A DNA stretch of 64,000 nucleotides from Piscinibacter sp047600445 (GCF_047600445.1 NZ_JASGKT010000002.1:1860001-1924000), one strand, 5' to 3'; shown: positions 8,198-16,260, counted from the first letter of the stretch. A program made the numbers and translations. Notes: a model not told the origin generated them from the sequence alone.

Positions 8198-9414
8198 AGC
8201 CCGGCCACCCGCTCTGGCAGTGCGGCCTGCGCCCCTTCTTCACGGCGGCGGCCTGGGTCGCGCTGCTGTCCATCGGCACCTGGGCGGCGGCGCTGGCGCT
8301 CGCCCTGCCCATCACACCCGCCTGGCATGCGCAGGCGATGCTCGAACACATGGGGCTGGCCGCCGTGGCCGGCTTCCTGCTCACCGCGGTGCCGGAGTTC
8401 ACCGCCACGCCGCAGGTGCCGCCGCGCACCACGCGGCGGCTGTTCGGCGCCTGGGCGCTGGGCCTGGCCGGCTCGCTCGCGCCCGGCGCGCTCGGGCATG
8501 CGCTGGCGCTGGCCGGCGCGCTGACGCTAATCGGCGGCCTGCTCGCGACGGTGTGGCCGCGCCTGCGCGCCGACCCGCAGCGCGCGCACCGCTCCTTCGC
8601 CGCCGCGCTGCTGGCGCTGGGCGCGGGCGTGGCGGCGCACCACCTGGCGGCGCTGCTGGGGCGCCCGGCGGCGAGCTTCCTGCACGCGCTGCTGGGCATC
8701 TACATGGCGCTGCTGGTGCTGGCGATGAGCCGCATCTCGATGCGCATCGTCAACGCGGCGCTCGACGACGAACGCGCGCGGGCCGGGCGCGACGGGCGGC
8801 GCGCCACCGCGGCGGTCTACCTGGCGCGCCCGCCGCACCGCCAGCTCGCGCTGGCGCTGATCGCGGCGCACACGCTGGCGCAGATGGCCTGGCCGGGGCA
8901 TCGCGCCGCCGGCTGGCTGGCGCTGGCCGCGGCGGCCGCGGTGCTGCAACTGATGGGCGACTGGCACGTGGGCCGCGCGCTGCTGCGGCGCCGCCCGCTG
9001 ATGCTGTACGCGGTCTACGCCGCGATGGCGGCCGGCTATGCGCTGTGGGGCGTCGCCGTTCTCGCCGACGCGCCGGCGTGGGCCTCGGCGGCACGGCACG
9101 TGCTCGGCATCGGCGCCTTCGGCCTGGCCATCCTGACGGTGTTCGTGATCGCCGGCCGCGCCCACTGCGGGCTGTGGCCGGACGAGCGCCCCTGGGTGCC
9201 GGCCGCGGCGCTCGCGCTGCTGGGCGCGGCGGCGGCACGCGCGCTGTCCGCGCTGGGCATCGGCGATGCGCCCACCGGGCTGCTGCTGGCCGCGGCGCTG
9301 TGGATGCTGGCCTTCGGCGCGGTGCTGATGCGGCTGGCGCCGGCCTGGCGCCGCGAGCGCGCCGACGGCCGGCGCGGCTGCCAGGGGCCGGACCACACCG
9401 TCGAGGGTTGCTGA
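8194..9414 (+). CDS. nnrS: NnrS family membrane protein
   Basis: A 406-residue, about 12-helix membrane protein of the NnrS family, heme- and copper-containing proteins linked to nitric oxide stress and denitrification. The conserved N-terminal pattern WQCGLRPFFTAAA is followed by His-containing membrane segments (WHAQAMLEHMGLAAVAGFLLTAVPEF, AHHLAALLGR, GDWHVGRAL, ARHVLGIGAFGLAILTVFVIAGRAHCG). The ATG overlaps the ATPase stop (ATGA). NnrS at the end of a TonB/ABC uptake operon is unusual and may mean that the imported ligand feeds heme or copper handling. No nitrite or NO reductase is in the window. Confidence 0.85.
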   Translation: MKPGHPLWQCGLRPFFTAAAWVALLSIGTWAAALALALPITPAWHAQAMLEHMGLAAVAGFLLTAVPEFTATPQVPPRTTRRLFGAWALGLAGSLAPGALGHALALAGALTLIGGLLATVWPRLRADPQRAHRSFAAALLALGAGVAAHHLAALLGRPAASFLHALLGIYMALLVLAMSRISMRIVNAALDDERARAGRDGRRATAAVYLARPPHRQLALALIAAHTLAQMAWPGHRAAGWLALAAAAAVLQLMGDWHVGRALLRRRPLMLYAVYAAMAAGYALWGVAVLADAPAWASAARHVLGIGAFGLAILTVFVIAGRAHCGLWPDERPWVPAAALALLGAAAARALSALGIGDAPTGLLLAAALWMLAFGAVLMRLAPAWRRERADGRRGCQGPDHTVEGC

Positions 9415-9443
9415 GCTGCGCTCATTCGTCGCGCATGCTTGCT

Positions 9444-9462
9444 AATGCGACGTATTCTCATC
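9444..9462. promoter_or_regulatory. Fur-box-like operator before the small-peptide/ChaN operon
   Basis: The bases aatgcgacgtattctcatc match 14 of 19 positions of the Fur-type palindrome, with the right half ATTCTCAT complete. The site lies in the 123-base gap after nnrS, 75 bases before the ATG of the 30-residue peptide gene. It suggests that 9538-11573 is a second Fur-controlled transcript. Confidence 0.55.
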
Positions 9463-9537
9463 TAAGATCGCCACCGTTCCTGCACGCCAGCCGCCGCCAG
9501 CCTCGAACGCAGGTCGATCTCGAGGAGTTCCCGTCCC

Positions 9538-9630
9538 ATGAGAAACACCCGGCTGCGTGCCGCCGCCGACTGGCTGGTGTTCACCGTCGTCGTGCTCGCC
9601 GTGTACGTCTTCGTCCCGATGGCGGGTTGA
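9538..9630 (+). CDS. Small single-pass membrane peptide, 30 residues
   Basis: A short gene starting with ATG, ten bases after a GAGGAG ribosome binding site (about 9522-9527). The product begins MRNTRLRAAADW, has one hydrophobic segment (LVFTVVVLAVYVFVP) and ends MAG. The basic N-terminus suggests an N-in orientation. Its TGA overlaps the next gene's TTG start (TTGA at 9627-9630), so the two are probably coupled. I recognise no family. A single-helix accessory subunit like those of oxidases or transporters is possible. Support comes from the binding site, overlap and Fur-box context; no homology search was possible. Confidence 0.6.
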   Translation: MRNTRLRAAADWLVFTVVVLAVYVFVPMAG

Positions 9631-10112
9631 GCGCCTTGCCGTACGACGACGACACGCTCGACGAGTGGACGCGCCTGATGCTGCGCGCCAATTCGCTGCT
9701 CGACCGCGGCGCGTTCGACAGCGCGGTGGCGGCCTACCGGCTCGCGCGCCGCTACGCCACCGAGCACTTCGGAAGCTGGCCCGACGTGGAGGACGCCGTC
9801 ACCGCGCTCGTCGTCAGCAGCCTGAACCTCGCCGAAGGGCTGGTGCGCGTGCGGCGCCTGCCCGAAGCCGCCGCCACGCTGTGCGGCGCGCACGGCGGCA
9901 TGCTGCACGCCGCGCGCGACGAGCGCCTGCCGATGGAAGCGCGCCTGGCCGCGCGCAAGCGCCTGCGCGAGACCCGCGCCGCGCTGCTGCGCTTCCAGTC
10001 GCAGCACGGGCCGTGGCCCGAGGTCCAGCGCTGGCTGGCCGCCGGCTGCGCCTGCGGCTCGCCGGCGCACGCGCAGCCGGCGGCCAGCCACCCTTCACCC
10101 ACCCTGCACTGA
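9627..10112 (+). CDS. Hypothetical helical-repeat (TPR-like) protein
   Basis: A 161-residue soluble, mostly helical protein with two TPR-like helix pairs (LMLRANSLLDRGAFDSAVAAYRLARRYA; SSLNLAEGLVRVRRLPEAAATL) and a C-terminal tail with CACG. There is no signal peptide. The chosen start is the TTG at 9627, which overlaps the stop of the 30-residue membrane peptide. The first in-frame ATG is at 9678 and would cut into the first helix. It probably pairs with the membrane peptide, which would place it on the inner face of the membrane. I do not recognise the family. Confidence 0.6.
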   Translation: MSALPYDDDTLDEWTRLMLRANSLLDRGAFDSAVAAYRLARRYATEHFGSWPDVEDAVTALVVSSLNLAEGLVRVRRLPEAAATLCGAHGGMLHAARDERLPMEARLAARKRLRETRAALLRFQSQHGPWPEVQRWLAAGCACGSPAHAQPAASHPSPTLH

Positions 10113-10122
10113 AGCGCCCGCC

Positions 10123-11085
10123 ATGGATCATCCCCTGCCCTTCCTGTTCGCCCTCGGGCTGGCGCTGCTCGCCTGCGCCGCGCTGACGCTGGCCGGCGAG
10201 CGTGTGCAGCGCACGCTGTTCGGGCGCAGCCTCAGCGCGCCGCGGCGCCGGCTGCTGCGCGGCGTCGCGCTGGCCGGCCTGGCGGGCGCCACGCTCGGCG
10301 GCGGCTGGGCCGCGGCCGGCGCGCCGCTGGCCGGCTTCACGCACGCCGGCGCGCCGCGGCCGCTACTGCTGCTCGGCGAGGTGCACGACAACGCCGGCCA
10401 GCACGAGCTGCGCGCGCGCACCTTCGAGGCCCTGCTCGAAGCCGGCGCGCGCCCGGCGCTGCTGATGGAGCAGTTCGACCGCGAGCGCCAGGCCGACCTC
10501 GACCGCGCGCGCCAACAGCCCGGCGCCGACGCCGACGAGCTGATCGCCGCCGCCGCCGCGCCCGGCGCGGCCTGGCAATGGGCCTACTACAAGCCGCTGA
10601 TCGCGCTGGCGCTGCGCCACGACCTGCCCATCGTCGCCGCCAACGTCTCGCGCCCCGACGCGCGCCGCGTCATCGCCGAAGGCCTGCAGGCGATGAACTT
10701 CGACGAGCGTGTGCCGCCCGACATCGCCGCCGCGCAGGCGCAAGCCATCGTCAGCGCGCATTGCGGCGCGGTCGACGCCTCGCACGGCCTGCGCATGGCC
10801 GCCGCGCAGGTGGCGCGCGACCAGTTCATGGCGCACATGATCGAGCGCCACGCCGAACGCGGCGTGGTGCTGCTGGCCGGCAACGGCCACGTGCGCCGCG
10901 ACATCGGCGTGCCGCGCTGGCTGGCCGAGCCGCTGCGCTCGAACGCCGTCGTGATCGGCCTGCTCGAAGAAGGCGACGACGGCCACGCCGCCTACGACCG
11001 CGCCATCACCACGCCGCGCCAGCCGCGCGAAGACCCCTGCGCCGCGCTGCGCCCGGTCGAACGCCCGGGCGGCGCGTCGGCCTGA
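10123..11085 (+). CDS. ChaN-like (Tiki superfamily) heme-uptake-type protein
   Basis: A 320-residue protein with one N-terminal membrane segment (residues 5-24), a second hydrophobic stretch near 47-68, and a ChaN/EreA-like domain from about residue 79. GEVHDN is at 85-90, LLMEQFDRERQ and MAAAQVARDQFMA follow, and GNGHVRRDIGVP lies near 254-265. In Campylobacter, ChaN is an iron-regulated lipoprotein that binds heme. Here anchoring is by a membrane helix and no lipobox is seen. It starts 10 bases after the helical-repeat gene in the same Fur-box-headed group. A heme role is inferred from family and context; related Tiki proteins are proteases. Confidence 0.75.
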   Translation: MDHPLPFLFALGLALLACAALTLAGERVQRTLFGRSLSAPRRRLLRGVALAGLAGATLGGGWAAAGAPLAGFTHAGAPRPLLLLGEVHDNAGQHELRARTFEALLEAGARPALLMEQFDRERQADLDRARQQPGADADELIAAAAAPGAAWQWAYYKPLIALALRHDLPIVAANVSRPDARRVIAEGLQAMNFDERVPPDIAAAQAQAIVSAHCGAVDASHGLRMAAAQVARDQFMAHMIERHAERGVVLLAGNGHVRRDIGVPRWLAEPLRSNAVVIGLLEEGDDGHAAYDRAITTPRQPREDPCAALRPVERPGGASA

Positions 11086-11126
11086 CACCGCTTCCGGACC
11101 ATTTCAAACCAACGAGGAGAACCCCC

Positions 11127-11573
11127 TTGAAAAAACCCACCCTTGCGCTCGCCGCGTTCACCCTCGCCATCGCCGCGACCTCGGCCGGCGCCGCCGATCA
11201 CGTCGTGAAGATGCTCAACGCCGGCAAGGACGGCAGCATGGTGTTCGAGCCCGCCTTCGTGAAGGCGGAGGTGGGCGACACGGTGGTCTTCGCGCCGACC
11301 GAGAAGGCCGCGCACAACAGCGCCTCGCTGCTGCTGCCGGCCGGCGCCAAGCCGTGGAAGGGCGCGCCCGACGCCGAGGTGAAGGTCAAGCTCGAGAAGG
11401 AAGGCGTCTACCTGTACGTCTGCGAGCCGCACAAGATGATGGGCATGGTCGGCGTCATCCAGGCCGGCAAGCCGGCCAACCTGGCCGACGCGAAGGCGGC
11501 CGCCGCGAAGGAGCAGGCCGGCTTCGTGATGGGCAAGGACCGCTTCGACAAGGCGCTCGCGCAGGTGAAGTGA
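11127..11573 (+). CDS. Pseudoazurin (type 1 blue copper protein)
   Basis: A 148-residue periplasmic electron carrier. The TTG at 11127 follows a GAGGAGA ribosome binding site and opens a clear signal peptide (LALAAFTLAIAATSAGA). The type 1 copper ligands are in place: H63 (AAHNS), C99, H102 and M107 in YVCEPHKMMGMVG, with the C-x2-H-x4-M spacing of pseudoazurins. The C-terminal helices are also typical. Pseudoazurins pass electrons to copper or heme nitrite reductases or cytochrome oxidases. No such partner is in the window, but nnrS is close, so a nitrogen-oxide or copper link is possible. Confidence 0.88.
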   Translation: MKKPTLALAAFTLAIAATSAGAADHVVKMLNAGKDGSMVFEPAFVKAEVGDTVVFAPTEKAAHNSASLLLPAGAKPWKGAPDAEVKVKLEKEGVYLYVCEPHKMMGMVGVIQAGKPANLADAKAAAAKEQAGFVMGKDRFDKALAQVK

Positions 11574-11589
11574 GCCCGGCCGCGCGGCC

Positions 11590-12075
11590 TCACCCGCCCT
11601 TGCCGCCGGCCCCGCTGCCGCGGCAGGCCGGGTCGGAGCACAGGCCGTACATCGCCAGCGCGTGGTCGTGCAGCTCGAAGCCGTGCTGCTCGGCCAGTTC
11701 GCGCTGGCGCTGCTCGATCGCCGCGTCGAAGAACTCCTGCACGCGGCCGCAGTGCAGGCACACCATGTGGTCGTGGTGGCGCCCCTCGTTCATCTCGAAC
11801 ACGGCGCGCCCGCCCTCGAAGTGCTGGCGCGTCAGCAGCCCCGCCTGCGTGAACTGCATCAGCACGCGGTAGACGGTGGCCAGGCCGATGTCGGAGCCGT
11901 CGGCGAGCAGCGCCTTGTAGACGTCCTCGGCGGCGAGGTGGCGCCGGTCGGTGCGCTGGAACACCTCCAGCACCTTCAGGCGCGGCAGCGTCGCCTTCAA
12001 TCCGCTGGTCTTCAGTTCCTCCACCGGGCTGCCGGTGGGCGGCCCGTCGCCCGGGCGGCGGCGCGGCACGCTCAT
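11590..12075 (-). CDS. fur: Ferric uptake regulator Fur
   Basis: A 161-residue transcription factor. The winged-helix part has GLKATLPRLKVLEVF and IGLATVYRVLMQFTQAGL (recognition helix), and the metal-binding part has HHDHMVCLHCG (100-110) and the second Cys pair C146/C151. These are the features of Fe-responsive Fur rather than PerR-type Gram-positive relatives. The chosen start overlaps the stop of the upstream zinc-ribbon gene by four bases (ATGA). Fur would bind the boxes at 785, 1567, 9444 and 12324, the last in front of its own operon. It is convergent with the pseudoazurin gene. Confidence 0.92.
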   Translation of the reverse strand: MSVPRRRPGDGPPTGSPVEELKTSGLKATLPRLKVLEVFQRTDRRHLAAEDVYKALLADGSDIGLATVYRVLMQFTQAGLLTRQHFEGGRAVFEMNEGRHHDHMVCLHCGRVQEFFDAAIEQRQRELAEQHGFELHDHALAMYGLCSDPACRGSGAGGKGG

Positions 12076-12305
12076 GCCGCGTCCGCGCCGCAGCCGTGCG
12101 CGCAGACGTAGTGCGTGCGGCCCACCAGGCTGCGGCTGCGCAGCATGCGGCGCGGTCGGTGCCGGCCGCACAGGAAGCAGGACATGGTCTGGCCCTGCAG
12201 CCCCGCCCCGCCGCTGTACGGCGAGCCGGCGGGCTTGCAGCGGTAGGTCAGGCCGTCGGGATTGATCTGGACGCGCGGCGCGCTGGCGGAAATGTCGTCG
12301 GGCAT
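12072..12305 (-). CDS. Small zinc-ribbon-like protein co-translated with Fur
   Basis: A 77-residue protein with TMSCFLCGRHRPRR and THYVCAHGC, a C-x2-C and C-x3-C pair typical of small zinc ribbons, plus one more Cys near residue 23. There is no signal peptide. Its TGA overlaps the Fur start, and a strong Fur-type box lies 19 bases upstream of its ATG (12305), so it is the first gene of an autoregulated fur operon. I recognise no named family. Binding of metal, RNA or Fur itself are all open. The longer open frame upstream runs through the operator and is not used. Confidence 0.65.
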   Translation of the reverse strand: MPDDISASAPRVQINPDGLTYRCKPAGSPYSGGAGLQGQTMSCFLCGRHRPRRMLRSRSLVGRTHYVCAHGCGADAA

Positions 12306-12323
12306 GGCGGGTCGGTTCAATGC

Positions 12324-12342
12324 AATGAGATCGTTTCTCATT
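12324..12342. promoter_or_regulatory. Strong Fur-type box in front of the zinc-ribbon/fur operon
   Basis: The bases aatgagatcgtttctcatt match 16 of 19 positions of the Fur-type palindrome, the best of the four sites in the window. It lies just upstream of the zinc-ribbon ATG on the minus strand, consistent with autoregulation. It is 160 bases from the divergent phoX start, so an effect on phoX is possible but less likely. Confidence 0.7.
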
Positions 12343-12502
12343 CGCATTATGCACCGAGCGCACACGCCGTGGCGGGCGGGTGTGTGTCACGGTTCTTGAA
12401 CCGTTCCGTCATCGCTTGGCCATGCGCGCTGACCACACTGCGCGGCGCCGGGCGAGCGGGCTCTCCGCCCGTCCAAGACCCTCACTTCACAGAGCGACAG
12501 CC

Positions 12503-14443
12503 ATGACCGACATCAAAACTTCACGCCGCCGTCTTCTTCAACTCCTGGGCGGCGCGCCGATGCTGCCGCTGGCATCCTCGCTGTCCGCCGCCGGGCTGCT
12601 GAGCGCCTGCGGCGGCGGCGGCGGCGACCACGCCGCGCCCGCCAAGGCCTTCAAGTCGGTGAGCTTCTCCAGCATGGCCGCGCCCAGCCTGGCGGCGCCG
12701 GCCGCGATGGCCACCACCACCACCGCGGCGGTGATGAGCATCGTGTACGACGACAACAGCAAGAAGGACGTGGCGCTGGCCTACCAGCCCTTCTTCGTGA
12801 CCGGCGACCTGGTCAGCGATGGCAAGGGCGGCAAGACCCTGGCCGGCGGCTACTACGACATCCACAACCAGCCGATCGTCGACGCCTCGGTGCCCGGCCA
12901 GGAGCGCCAGTTCTTCTCCGATTCGCCGGACGGCTCGTCGCTGATCCAGATCGAAGGCGCCAAGGTCGACGGCGTCAAGGGCAAGCCGGTGTTCTTCGTC
13001 GTGCAGTTCGAATACAACAGCCGCGACCAGGCCGGCAACGACACCTACGGCCGCCTGCCCTCGCCCATCGCCGTGCTGACGCTGGACCAGGACCAGGCCA
13101 CCGGCCAGCTCAGCCTGGTGAAGTACCACAACGTCGACATGTCCTCGGCCCACGGCCTGTGGATCACCTGCGGCGCCAGCCTCTCGCCCTGGAACACCCA
13201 CCTGTCCAGCGAGGAGTACGAGCCCGATGCCTTCACGGCCGCCGGCTCGGCGCAGTTCAAGGCCTTCAGCAAGAACGTCTACGGCGACGAGACCACGGCC
13301 AACCCCTACCACTACGGCCACCTGCCCGAGATCACCGTGAACCCCGACGGCAGCGGCAGCGTGAAGAAGCACTACTGCCTGGGCCGCATCTCGCACGAGC
13401 TGATCCACGTGATGCCCGACGAGCGCACCGCGCTGATGGGCGACGACTACACCAACGGCGGCCTGTTCCTGTTCGTGGCCGACAAGGCGAAAGACCTGTC
13501 CGCCGGCAACCTGTACGTGGCGCACTACACCGAGACGCTGACCAACACCTCCACCGCGAAGATCCAGTGGATCCACCTCGGCCACGCCACCAGCGCCGAG
13601 ATCGAGGCGCTGGCCGGCAGCCTGAAGCCGACCGACATCATGGAGTCGCTGACCGCCGACCCGCAGGACGACAGCTACACCAAGGCGTTCCTCGACGGCA
13701 AGGCCGCCTGGCTCAAGCTCAAGCCCGGCATGGAGAAGGCCGCCGCCTTCCTCGAGACCCACCGCTACGCCAACCTGGCCGGCGGCAGCATGGCCTTCAC
13801 CAAGATGGAAGGCACGACGCTGAACGCCAAGGACAAGGTGGCCTACTCGGCGCTGGCCAACATCCAGACCTCGATGATCGAGGGCGACGCGCTCTGGAAC
13901 GCGAAGCACAAGGTGGCCTTCCCCAAGACGCTGAAGGCTGGCGGCGTGCTGGCGCACGACCTGGGCGGCGGCGTCAAGGACGACAAGGGCGCCGCCATCG
14001 ACAGCGAGTGGGTGCCGCTGCGCTCGCGCATGGAACTGATGGGCGAGGACATCGCCGCCGACGCGCTGGGCAACACCGCCCACCCCGACAAGATCGCCAG
14101 CCCCGACAACCTGAAGTTCTCCGAGAAGATGCGCACGCTGTTCATCGGCGAGGACAGCGGCAACCACGTCAACAACTTCCTGTGGGCCTACAACGTCGAC
14201 ACCAGGACGCTGTCGCGCATCCTCTCGACGCCGGCCGGCGCCGAATCGACCGGCCTGCACGCGGTGGACGAGGTCAACGGCTGGACCTACATCATGAGCA
14301 ACTTCCAGCACCCCGGCGACTGGAGCGGCCTGCACGCGAAGGTGAAGGACACGCTCGACCCGCTGATCAACGCCAACTACAAGAACAAGTTCGGCGCCGC
14401 GGTCGGCTACCTGACCGGCGCGCCGCAGGCGGTCAAGCTGTAA
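12503..14443 (+). CDS. PhoX-family alkaline phosphatase (DUF839)
   Basis: A 646-residue exported protein with a twin-arginine signal (SRRRLLQ at 7-13) followed by a lipobox-like LSAC with Cys at 36. It is probably exported by Tat and may be lipid-anchored. The PhoX fold is seen in HGLWITCGASLSPWNTHLSSEEYEPD, EITVNPDGSGSVKKHY and LGRISHELIHV. PhoX enzymes are Ca/Fe-dependent phosphomonoesterases that release phosphate from organic esters. The gene stands alone. A possible pair of TGTCA/CGTCA elements upstream was too weak to call a Pho box. Sequence-divergent members may have other ester substrates. Confidence 0.85.
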   Translation: MTDIKTSRRRLLQLLGGAPMLPLASSLSAAGLLSACGGGGGDHAAPAKAFKSVSFSSMAAPSLAAPAAMATTTTAAVMSIVYDDNSKKDVALAYQPFFVTGDLVSDGKGGKTLAGGYYDIHNQPIVDASVPGQERQFFSDSPDGSSLIQIEGAKVDGVKGKPVFFVVQFEYNSRDQAGNDTYGRLPSPIAVLTLDQDQATGQLSLVKYHNVDMSSAHGLWITCGASLSPWNTHLSSEEYEPDAFTAAGSAQFKAFSKNVYGDETTANPYHYGHLPEITVNPDGSGSVKKHYCLGRISHELIHVMPDERTALMGDDYTNGGLFLFVADKAKDLSAGNLYVAHYTETLTNTSTAKIQWIHLGHATSAEIEALAGSLKPTDIMESLTADPQDDSYTKAFLDGKAAWLKLKPGMEKAAAFLETHRYANLAGGSMAFTKMEGTTLNAKDKVAYSALANIQTSMIEGDALWNAKHKVAFPKTLKAGGVLAHDLGGGVKDDKGAAIDSEWVPLRSRMELMGEDIAADALGNTAHPDKIASPDNLKFSEKMRTLFIGEDSGNHVNNFLWAYNVDTRTLSRILSTPAGAESTGLHAVDEVNGWTYIMSNFQHPGDWSGLHAKVKDTLDPLINANYKNKFGAAVGYLTGAPQAVKL

Positions 14444-14488
14444 GCCCTGGCAAGAGGGCGCGGCCGGAGATCGGCTAACCTGGGCCGG

Positions 14489-15418
14489 ATGCGCCCCTCG
14501 CCACCGCCTCCCCCGCCCTCGCCGGCCGCCGCCGCCCCCGTACCCTCGATCCCGCGCGCCGCGGCCTGGATGGCCGGCTGGCTGACGCTGATGGTGGTGA
14601 TGGCCGTGGCCGGCCGCGAAGCGACACGCGAGCTGTCGGTGTTCGAGGTGATGGTGCTGCGCTCGCTGATCGGCCTGGCGATGCTGTGGCCGCTGGTCCA
14701 CCGCGCCGGCGGGCTGCCGGCCATGCGCAGCACGCGCATGACGCAGCACGTGCTGCGCAACGCGGTGCACTACGCGGCGCAGTACGGCTGGCTGGCGGCG
14801 CTGACGCTGATCCCGCTGGCCCAGGTGGTAGCGATCGAGTTCACGATGCCGCTGTGGTCGGTGGCGCTGGCCGCGCTCGTGCTGGGCGAGCGCGTGAACC
14901 GCTGGAAGCTCGCGGCCGTGCTGCTGGGCCTGGCCGGCGTGGCCCTGATCGTGCGTCCCTCGGCGCACGGCCTGAACGCGGGCCAGTTGATCGCGCTGGC
15001 CGCGGCGCTGGGCTTCGCGGTGTCGGTGATCATGGTCAAGTCGCTGACCCGCACCGACACGGCCGTGCAGCTCAGCTTCTGGATGCTGGTGGTGCAAAGC
15101 GCCATCGGCGTGCTGCCGGCGCTGGCCGCGTGGCGCTGGCCCTCGGCGCCGATGTGGGGCTGGGTGCTGGTGGTGGCCTTCTGCGGCACCTTCTCGCACT
15201 ACTGCTTCGCCCGCGCGATGGCGCATGCCGAGGCCACCGTGGTGGTGCCGATGGACTTCCTGCGCGTGCCGCTCACCGCCGCGGTGGGCTGGGCGGTCTA
15301 CGCCGAGCGCGTGGGCCTGGCCACGGTACTGGGCGTGGCGCTGATCCTGGGCGGCAACGCGCTGAACCTGCGGCGCGCGCCGGCCGGCTCGGGGCCTGCG
15401 CCCGAGCGTCGGTCCTGA
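14489..15418 (+). CDS. EamA/DMT-superfamily transporter
   Basis: A 309-residue inner-membrane protein with ten predicted helices in two EamA repeats (about residues 28-160 and 168-295). Typical pieces are LSVFEVMVLRSLIGLAML, EFTMPLWSVALAALVLGERVNRWKLAAVLLGLAGVALIV and, in the second repeat, AEATVVVPMDFLRVPLTAAVGWAVYAERV. The proline- and alanine-rich first 25 residues are cytoplasmic. The family exports metabolites such as amino acids; the substrate cannot be read from sequence. It is followed by xth 74 bases later. Confidence 0.87.
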   Translation: MRPSPPPPPPSPAAAAPVPSIPRAAAWMAGWLTLMVVMAVAGREATRELSVFEVMVLRSLIGLAMLWPLVHRAGGLPAMRSTRMTQHVLRNAVHYAAQYGWLAALTLIPLAQVVAIEFTMPLWSVALAALVLGERVNRWKLAAVLLGLAGVALIVRPSAHGLNAGQLIALAAALGFAVSVIMVKSLTRTDTAVQLSFWMLVVQSAIGVLPALAAWRWPSAPMWGWVLVVAFCGTFSHYCFARAMAHAEATVVVPMDFLRVPLTAAVGWAVYAERVGLATVLGVALILGGNALNLRRAPAGSGPAPERRS

Positions 15419-15492
15419 AACTCCATAAGATGCACGAGACACACGTCGCGCCCGGCGGCACGCATCCACCCACACAGCCATTCATTCAAGCG

Positions 15493-16260
15493 ATGAAACT
15501 CGCCACCTGGAACGTCAACTCGCTCGCCGTGCGCCTGCCGCAACTGCTCGCATGGCTGGCCGAGCATCCGGTCGACGCGATCGCGTTGCAGGAAACCAAG
15601 CTCACCGACGACAAGTTCCCGCACGCCGAATTGCTGGCGGCCGGCTACCAGGCGCAGTGGTTCGGGCAGCGCACCTACAACGGCGTGGCGCTGCTCAGCC
15701 GCCGCGGCGGCGCCGAGGTCGTGCGCAACATCCCGGGCCTGGACGACGAGCAGGCACGCGTGATCGCCGCCACGCTGGACGGCATCCGCGTGATCGGCGC
15801 CTATTTCCCGAACGGCCAGGCGCCGGGCAGCGAGAAGTTCGCCTACAAGATGCGCTGGCTCGACGCGCTGCGCGCCTGGGTGGCCGGCGAGCTGGCCGCG
15901 CATCCGCGCCTGGTGCTGATGGGCGACTTCAACATCGCGCCGGAAGACCGCGACGTCCACGACCCCGTCGCCTGGGCCGGGCAGATCCACTGCACGCCCG
16001 AGGAGCGCGAGCAGTTCGCCCGCCTCGTCGCCCTGGGTCTGCACGACGCCTTCCGCCTCTTCGAGCAGCCGCCCAGGAGCTGGAGCTGGTGGGACTACCG
16101 CAACCTCGCGTTCCGCAAGAACCAGGGGCTGCGCATCGACCACATCCTGGTCAGCGAGGCGCTGAAGGCCCGCGTCGGCGCCTGCACGATCGACAAGGCG
16201 CCGCGCAGGAACGAGCGGCCGAGCGACCACGCGCCGGTGGTCGTCGAGCTGGCCGACTGA
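15493..16260 (+). CDS. xth: Exodeoxyribonuclease III
   Basis: A 255-residue AP endonuclease/3'-5' exonuclease of base-excision repair. The family motifs are present: WNVNSLAVRLPQLLAWL, ALQETKLTDDKFP (Mg-binding Glu), YNGVALLSR, GAYFPNGQ, LMGDFNIAPEDRDVHDP (catalytic Asp and Asn), WSWWDYR and the C-terminal RIDHILVS with SDHAPVVVEL (active-site Asp-His). The length is normal. The ATG at 15493 gives the standard MKLATWNVNS start. The gene converges with glnG, with only 12 bases between stops. Confidence 0.96.
   Translation: MKLATWNVNSLAVRLPQLLAWLAEHPVDAIALQETKLTDDKFPHAELLAAGYQAQWFGQRTYNGVALLSRRGGAEVVRNIPGLDDEQARVIAATLDGIRVIGAYFPNGQAPGSEKFAYKMRWLDALRAWVAGELAAHPRLVLMGDFNIAPEDRDVHDPVAWAGQIHCTPEEREQFARLVALGLHDAFRLFEQPPRSWSWWDYRNLAFRKNQGLRIDHILVSEALKARVGACTIDKAPRRNERPSDHAPVVVELAD

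Noticed and set aside
9538..10112. A frameshifted single gene at 9627 instead of two coupled genes
   Set aside because: The 30-residue frame has its own good ribosome binding site and a complete membrane helix, and TTGA overlaps are used in this genome. A single fused protein is possible but less simple.
12381..12412. Possible Pho box (TGTCA and CGTCA 22 bases apart) and dyad CGGTTCTTGAACCG upstream of phoX
   Set aside because: Only two partial TGTCA-like elements fit and the intervening repeat is missing; the dyad matches no regulator I know. Not enough to call.
12521..15481. Very long open frame on the minus strand over phoX and the DMT gene, and similar long antisense frames at 1575-3932, 4641-7196 and 27077-28933
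   Set aside because: They come from extreme third-position GC in the real genes. Their translations are low-complexity Arg/Ala/Gln/His-rich with no domain, and the plus-strand genes have clear families.
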